From positions 72,707,053 through 72,771,052 of the forward strand of contig CM060732.1 in NCBI GenBank assembly GCA_030704615.1: a DNA stretch of 64,000 bases. The letters are read 5' to 3'. A program made the translations under genes and the position numbers. The number at the start of each line of letters is the position of its first letter. Position 1 is the stretch's first letter. The notes beneath the pieces are model-generated. The model had not been told where the DNA came from, did not search any database, and saw nothing but the letters and a program-made list of their open reading frames with translations. The stretch is from Takakia lepidozioides. Lineage: Eukaryota > Streptophyta > Takakiopsida > Takakiales > Takakiaceae. Shown piece by piece: positions 58,601 to 64,000 of this stretch.

Positions 58601-61600
58601 GGTCAAATGTGATTGCTTCTACCAACACAGGCCTGCTGAGTTCTTGTCCATGGGGTCCGGTGAGAAGGGCAGAGGCATTAGTAAAGCAAAATCCATCCAC
58701 GTGAAATTCATCGACCCAGAACCTCAGACTGTCTGTAATCTGTCCCAATCAAGCCCCAAACCAATGTCAAGTCAAACTTTGTCATCTGACATTGTTACAT
58801 AACGTCAGGTTGCGTCTTAATGGGTCTGGGCAAATCTCAATCATTGACGTTCTAGAAATGAGCCGTGCAGAAACATGCATGAACAAGACTACTCTCTTAT
58901 TTCCTCCAATTTCATGTCGAATATCCAAGGTATACTCAAGAGTTGACTTTAGCCCAAGGAGGATGCCAGAATGCACTGCAGCATACAGAGTCCTAATATT
59001 TCCTTCCTATTTATGGTCCCCCAAATTGGTACATTTTCTCCAAACTGTAGAAGCCATTTTGTCTTTGGCAGGATGTTAACTAGTTTAATCACGCAATTAA
59101 GGGAGAGCTTACCAGTTTTTGCACGACTGGATGGTTGCAGTTGAATGAGTTTTGAGCTCCGAAGTTGGGCTTTGTTACTCTGCTCCATCCATTCCCATGG
59201 TGCATAACAACAAGGAAAACTGTTCAATGGCTTTTTGACGGGAAGTGGGAACTAGAACACAATAGGAATAGGTCTACGAAAAAGACTCAGTATCAGCTTT
59301 GAGAGGGAAGGCAAGTCTGCCACATTCAGGAAAAACAAAACAAAATGGGGGCTTGCATACTTACGCGCCAGATTGGTTTAGGATGTAGTAGGTTGCATTG
59401 TCGATACCACGAAAGGAAATGGTAGTGGGTGCCTCATCCCCACCCTCTGCTGTGTGGCTGTAAACTACATCCAATATCACCTGCAAACAAGGACAATTAT
59501 TGTCAGAAAAAAGTAAAAAAATCTTATGCTTTATTTCCTCTTTAAAGGCAAAACCAAACATGTTCCTTGCCAGTTTATCATTTGGGGAACAAGAAAAAAA
59601 TAGTACAGCCACAAAAGCTTTACACATTGGACTATGGTTCTGTTGACCATAGACTGGAGCCTGTTGGATGGAGCAGAAAAGGGCAAAGAGAAAGATATAG
59701 AGAAAACAATATATCTCTCTCTTTGCCCTTTTCTGCCCCATCCAACATCCGCGGAAACTTATGGGACAAAAGAAAGCATAAACAAAGAATCCATGGGCCC
59801 TGCTGGTCCAGGGGACCAAGTACAACAAAAGGAAAAGGCACATCAGAAGACAGCAGACGCGGTCAAGATGAAGTGCCTCATGCAGACAAATGAAGTGATA
59901 TAATACTTTTTAGCATCTGTGGAAAGCTCAAGACGCTTATGGGAAAAGAGTAAGCATGAAATAAGAAAGAGATTGGGGCCTCCGAAAACACACCTAAAAC
60001 AACTATTGATCAAGGGAGTGTCTAAGGTTTGACACCCTGTGCAAATATGCTGCCAAGCGTTTCTATCCTCGTAGTGGAACAGCTCTTTGAGGGATTGGCA
60101 ATCTCGGAATAGACAGTAGAATGAAATGAAATGGAACTTTATAAAGTCCACAGAAAGCTCAAAGAGCTTATGGGACACAAGAAAAGCAAGAAACAAGAAT
60201 TAGAGTGAAAGACAGAGTGAAGCCAGAAGCAGCCCAAAAGCAACTACTGCTCAAGGGATTGCCTAAGGGTCAAAGCTTTGTGCAGGTAAGCTGCCAAGCA
60301 TTTCTGATCCTCATAAGGGAAGACTTGTGTGAGAGATTGGGTTTCACGGAACAGACAGTGGAATCTCCCACGGATCTCATAGTAAAGAGGGCAGTAAAAG
60401 AAGAAGTAGAGAAAGGAAAAATGAAACATTATAAGGTCCATGGGAAGAGCTGAAAAAGAGAGAATGTACTCATAAGACGTTGTTTGCCGTAGCCTTGTGG
60501 CCATTGACCCCGGGCCCAGTTTGAGCGGAACACAAAGGGACAGAACCTACCTTTGTCAGGGGCTGATGCCAGTAGTAAGACTTACCTTGGAATAAACAAT
60601 TGATCCGCATTTTCCAGATATCCTCGAGAAATCCCTTTACACAAGCACAACCTGCTGTGTGTGGTTTGCCCAATAACTAGGCCCCATAAGGGCCTGGGCT
60701 TTTGGCTCAACCTCGAGACTTTCAAAGTTGGTAAACAGAGGTACGGGCACAATTCCCTTGATAGATTGAAGAGAGCATCTCTCTGGTAAGAGAACCCCGG
60801 ACAATGAATCAGGAAATGAATATTGTCTTCAGGTTGCCCACTGTTGAAAGGTAGGCGTCCCGCCCTCAGTTTAAAATTCAGTCTAGTGCCGAGAGTGGGT
60901 AGCCCCTTGAGGTCATCCATGATGTCCTCCCCCATGTCACAGACTGGAAACCTAAGTCAGATTTATCCAGCAGGGTCGAGACTTGCGGGCTAAGATTCAG
61001 ATCCTTGAGAATCTCTTCTACTCTCTTCCGCCAGGACTTAGCCTGTTTGACAGGGTGATCCTGCTTCCAAGATATAGAGTCGATTAACTTAGGATATCTG
61101 ATGTTGGACATATGTTGCAGCTGACCCCAACATCTGACCTTGAATTCATCTCGTCGGGAGCTTAAGGAAGGGATGCCAAACTCACCCCGAACAGCCACAT
61201 TGGCTGTTTTGGAGCATGCTGACATGCACTCCTTAAGCACCCCCCACTTGAGTGGATTCTAGAGACTTAGCCTGGAAAAGAGTTGAGAAAGAGACAGACA
61301 GAGGAAGAGAAATGAAATGAGATGGTGTTTTATAACGTCCAGAAGCTCATAGAGCTTGACAAAATGGAAGAAAACATGAGAGAGGAAACAAAACCAGAGC
61401 CAAAAATAAAAACTATTGCTCGAGTGCTGAAGAGAAATGAAATGAAATGGTGCTTTATAACGTCCGCGGAAAGCTCATAGAGCTTATGGGACAAAATGGA
61501 AGAAAACATGAGAGAGGAAACAAAACCAAAGCCAAGAATAAGAACTATTGCTCGAGTGATCGTCTAAGGGTGAAGGCCTCGTGCAGGTAAGCTGCCAAGT

Positions 61601-63420
61601 ATTTCTGATCCTCATAGTGGAAGACTTCAGTGAGAGATTGGGTTCCACAGAATAAACAGTGGAAGAGAGAAAGAGAGAAACCTCAATGCCGTTTCTATGC
61701 AGCTCCTTCACCAATATCTTCAGTGAAGAGCTTGCAGAAAGGCTGTCTCCTGATGGACCATAGCTTCCCATCGGGGAGAAAAAGCTGCCCACATGAGCAC
61801 AACATAACACATCCCAGTGAACCCTCTGTCCACCCTATTTTTCAACACTGAAGTGGTTTCTTGTTCACTAAAATTGCAGGAACAGCCAACTTAAGGAGCA
61901 AGGTACATAAGTTCATGCAGGTCTAGGACTCAAAATATACCTGACAGGGTAATAACATCCCCTGCTTGTCTCATATGCAAAGACTGGCTGCAAAATCAGT
62001 GCATTCACACCTGCAGTTCCACATGGACTAAAATGTGAGCATGATCTATCTACATCGGCAGATGCATAATTACAGCGACAGAAAGTCTATCAGCATGGCA
62101 TCATAAGGAGCATATCAGTGAGTAATATTTTGGAATGGTTCCTGTTATACTCTGAAGAGCTCTATCTTCTCAGCAAGCTCCTACACTATGCTTGACTAAG
62201 CTTATCCAGAGCTGCCAGGCTCACACAAGCATTGCGAACACAAACAAATGTGATATGGTCGGGCTTCACCCCTTCCCTATTGGAACTCTGCTGACATAGA
62301 AGAAAAGTTATAACATTTCCTGACGAAATCATCTGCCGCTCCCATGTGTCCCAGTAGAGTTGATAGAATCACATCCACAAACATGGGAGACACAACAGTA
62401 CAGCCATAAGAGATGAACTCTTATCGCCACTTGCATCAGATTAAATGTTCCAACTAGCCAATGGTAAGCTGCCCATTACAACAACTTGGCCTCACTTTAA
62501 GGAAAAATATCTTGATGAGGTTGGCCTGCTCTACAAAACAGTAGAAATTGGCAATGGAGCGGATTCAAAGGCTACCGCTACATACCAAGACTGAGAAAGT
62601 GTGGCACTTTCTTAATCAAGCCCAAAAACGTTCCCTGTAGATCAGACTCCAATTCACTAGACTCGTCCCCTGTGAAGTTCACAACATTCAGTCTGTATGC
62701 CACTAGATACTCCAGAGGGATCCTGCCAGCACCAGCACTCCCAGTCAGCTCTGCTTCAGCTAGAAGATCAGCCCAACAATCTCTCAGATGACACCACTAA
62801 AAATCCCCAAAGGAGACCCAGTGTTCAAGAACCACCCTCACTCATGGTAGGGAAACTTAGTGCTGCTAGATGCAAATAACACTAGTGATCCAAAATGCAG
62901 TGAGACTCACCGAGGAGAAAACTCGTCTTCCCAGTCGAAAGGCACACTTTCTTTCTTCAGCCAACCAAGCACTGGAGCAGGTGAAGGTAGATCCTCTGAA
63001 CGCAAAGCATACTAGACCATCACTTGAGAGTGTTACAGGTATAATGATGAATATGCATGCATGCCTTGAAAGAAGCACTGAGAAAAGTTGGGAACTGAGA
63101 AACTTGCTTACAACAAGTTGAGAAAAGCGAATTGCTTTGTCTCCTGCTTTGAATTACATATTTTGCAAAGCTCCAACCGATCACCAGTGTTGCAATTTCG
63201 TAATTTGGCAAAGATTGACTGCTCTCCTTCTCTTTTTTGCAATCTACGGTGGTTAGACCATCATGTTAACAGCTAAACCTCCCACCCCAAAAAACCTCCC
63301 AAAAGAAAACTTTCGACACTGACCTTGGCCAGATATGTGGGGAGCAACAAGCTTGGCATATGGGTCCAACAAAACATAGCGTGAATGGAAGCGGCAGCCA
63401 GTCTCCCACCTGACTTGGCC
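52626..63420 (-). CDS. ISA2: Isoamylase-2-like starch debranching enzyme subunit, 16 exons (N-terminus outside window)
   Basis: Exons: 63420-63324, 62995-62911, 62722-62586, 62010-61941, 61784-61682, 59480-59365, 59179-59113, 58739-58539, 56509-56385, 56164-56069, 55875-55846, 55378-55315, 54629-54523, 54289-54080, 53013-52891 and 52746-52626 (TGA 52628-52626). Every junction is AG/GT and all phases agree, giving 583 residues. Landmarks: [142 protein letters not shown] and [13 protein letters not shown]. The catalytic positions are changed: the region II nucleophile Asp is Thr (GFCFTNAS) and region III Glu is Asp (LIADACS), as in the non-catalytic ISA2 partner of ISA1 in chloroplast starch synthesis. 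The transit peptide and CBM48 part (about 300 residues) lie upstream of 63420, probably beyond the window. Introns are full of retroelements. Confidence 0.93.
54665..55213 (-). mobile_element. RNase H-bearing non-LTR fragment in an ISA2 intron
   Basis: A 182-codon frame carries the C-terminal half of RNase H ([20 protein letters not shown]) followed by a linker region ([20 protein letters not shown]). It matches the same element family as 11100-12235 (compare FLIRNHLSCPSS with [12 protein letters not shown]). It is in the intron between exons 12 and 13, in the same orientation as the gene. Confidence 0.8.
55570..55720 (+). mobile_element. Short family B LINE 3' fragment in an ISA2 intron
   Basis: Contains CGTCAGCCCCTGACAAAGG, CTGTCCCTTTATGTTCCG and AATGGCCACAAGGCTACGG. 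Antisense to the gene, between exons 11 and 12. Confidence 0.75.
56596..58537 (-). mobile_element. LINE (family A), 5'-truncated, with reverse transcriptase, in an ISA2 intron
   Basis: Two overlapping frames (58537-57456 and 57540-56734) join by one frameshift near 57500. RT signatures in order: [63 protein letters not shown] and [12 protein letters not shown]. Later comes a C-terminal zinc-knuckle-type region ([20 protein letters not shown]). The 3' end at about 56630 has the CGTCCGCGG...AAAGCTC block and ATTTC-type repeats, with a second short tail at 56596-56630. The 5' end lies within about ten bases of the ISA2 donor at 58538. No endonuclease domain is present. Confidence 0.9.
59890..60117 (-). 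mobile_element. Truncated LINE family A 3' end (copy 1 of a cluster)
   Basis: Aligns with 56640-56850 of family A (compare GATTGTCTAAGGGTGAAGG with GGAGTGTCTAAGGTTTGACA; GCTGCCAAGC shared). The most diverged copy of the cluster. Confidence 0.7.
60118..60410 (-). mobile_element. Truncated LINE family A 3' end (copy 2)
   Basis: Begins GAATGAAATGAAATGGAAC and runs through GGTTTCACGGAACAGACAG and ATCTCCCACGGATCTCATAG, matching 56630-56890. Directly abuts copy 1. Confidence 0.85.
60411..61260 (-). mobile_element. LINE family B 3' portion in an ISA2 intron
   Basis: Frames 61240-60878 and 60935-60582 encode the family B C-terminal region: [30 protein letters not shown], then [20 protein letters not shown] and [18 protein letters not shown] (zinc-binding-like end). 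A frameshift separates them near 60900. The 3' tail abuts copy 2 of family A. Confidence 0.85.
61312..61433 (-). mobile_element. Short truncated LINE family A 3' end (copy 3)
   Basis: About 120 bp; starts AAATGAAATGAGATGGTG and ends at GCTCGAGTGCTGAAGAG, where the next copy's tail begins. Confidence 0.85.
61434..61661 (-). mobile_element. Truncated LINE family A 3' end (copy 4)
   Basis: Very similar to 56632-56860 of the long copy (GTGCTTTATAACGTCCGCGG, AACAGTGGA end). It stops about 20 bp from the ISA2 donor at 61681. Confidence 0.9.
62206..62280 (-). pseudogene. Short PPR fragment in an ISA2 intron
   Basis: The minus strand reads [20 protein letters not shown], matching the PPR family of 41985-46770. 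Only about one motif remains. It lies between exons 3 and 4 of the isoamylase gene. Confidence 0.8.
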
Positions 63421-64000
63421 CTGCACCATGGTGGCTACTTGAGTTGCAATGGTCAGACACTCATGAGGCGACCGACAGAACTCATGGCCCTTTGTAGTAG
63501 TTATAAAGTTCCTTTCTTTCTTTCTTTCTGTCTCCCTCAGATTAATCTCTCCCTGCCCACTAAGAAGCATATTGCCATTGGTGGACTTGATATGGGAGTA
63601 GATAAATGTCTCTGTAACTACATGCCGACCTTGTGACCTCGTGCCTATGTTTGTTTTGACTTGAAGCACTCTGCTTTGGGTAAGGTAGTACATTGGATTT
63701 AGTTGGAGAGAATGGGGCCACTCCCTCTGTAGAGTATGTCTACAGGGGCCATTCCCTGCAGCTCCTCGTGCAGGGATTGACCAACGCGTGAATGAAGGAT
63801 ATGGCACAGTCAATGGCATCGTGGGAGAGCCTCATCTAAGGCATGGACATATTGCATCTGGACCTCTTCCTTCTGGAATTTTTCTATGCGCCACTTTCGA
63901 ATCGAATGTTTCACAGAACTTTCGGTGTTGAGGAAATACCTTTTGATCTCAGTCCATACAAGAAAATAGTCGAAGACCCAATATCAATTCTATCATCCGC
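63421..64000. other. Upstream intron of the isoamylase gene
   Basis: No exon found upstream of 63420. A (CTTT)n run lies near 63510-63528. Coding-like scraps on the minus strand near 63700-63960 have stops and no recognisable domain. Confidence 0.4.

Noticed and set aside
63253-63819. 188-codon frame as a full gene
   Set aside because: Only its last part (63420-63324) is coding, as an isoamylase exon; the rest is intron.

Overview
This window is nuclear DNA of a land plant. The evidence is split genes with GT-AG introns, TTTAGGG-type telomere-like repeats, two intact DYW-class PPR editing-factor genes with many PPR relics, a plant starch-debranching-enzyme paralogue (isoamylase 2 type), a plant dual-specificity-like tyrosine phosphatase and a LORELEI-like protein. 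The size of the PPR-DYW family, the many old non-LTR retrotransposons and the TE-filled introns suggest a seed-free vascular plant, perhaps a fern or lycophyte. That placement is inference.

Layout. 1-14.4 kb is a transposon graveyard: a decayed gene of unknown family on the minus strand (about 60-3033), a Helitron relic (4.3-7.1 kb), an intronless LYRM4/ISD11 pseudogene beside a 652-665 bp tandem repeat, a telomere-like tract, RNase H and chromodomain fragments of retroelements, and a tRNA-derived SINE. 14.4-22.1 kb is a nested insertion. A tandem dimer flanked by a 15-bp direct repeat has its first unit split by a 5,129-bp CACTA element with 29-bp inverted ends and a GTT target duplication. 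That element has no visible transposase but carries pieces of several host genes: a TPM-domain ORF, a citrate synthase exon with both splice sites, and PPR segments. 23.4-24.4 kb holds a two-exon LORELEI-like gene (minus). 26.3-28.5 kb is an intact DYW PPR gene (minus). 28.6-30.6 kb has unidentified exon-like segments (minus). 31.0-34.5 kb is a tyrosine phosphatase gene with eight exons (minus). 36.9-39.2 kb is a second intact DYW-type PPR gene (plus) ending in EYW. 40.8-41.8 kb is the 3' part of a SEC-C zinc-motif gene (plus). 42.0-46.8 kb is a decayed PPR array with a 2,017-bp segmental duplication. 46.8-52.2 kb is repeats and retroelement fragments.

The last 11 kb (52,626-63,420, minus) is the main result: 16 exons of an isoamylase-2-like gene whose splice phases all agree. 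It includes a 30-nt microexon, and the GH13 catalytic acids are replaced. Its introns hold at least two non-LTR families. One LINE starts within about ten bases of a 5' splice site, so an ORF runs from the isoamylase exon into reverse transcriptase. Another intron is a head-to-tail row of truncated LINE 3' ends.

The host genes do not form a pathway. They are ordinary dispersed plant genes: organelle RNA editing, starch metabolism, receptor-kinase chaperoning and phosphotyrosine signalling. The gene-capturing CACTA element in its nested setting and the TE-remodelled isoamylase gene are the most interesting parts.
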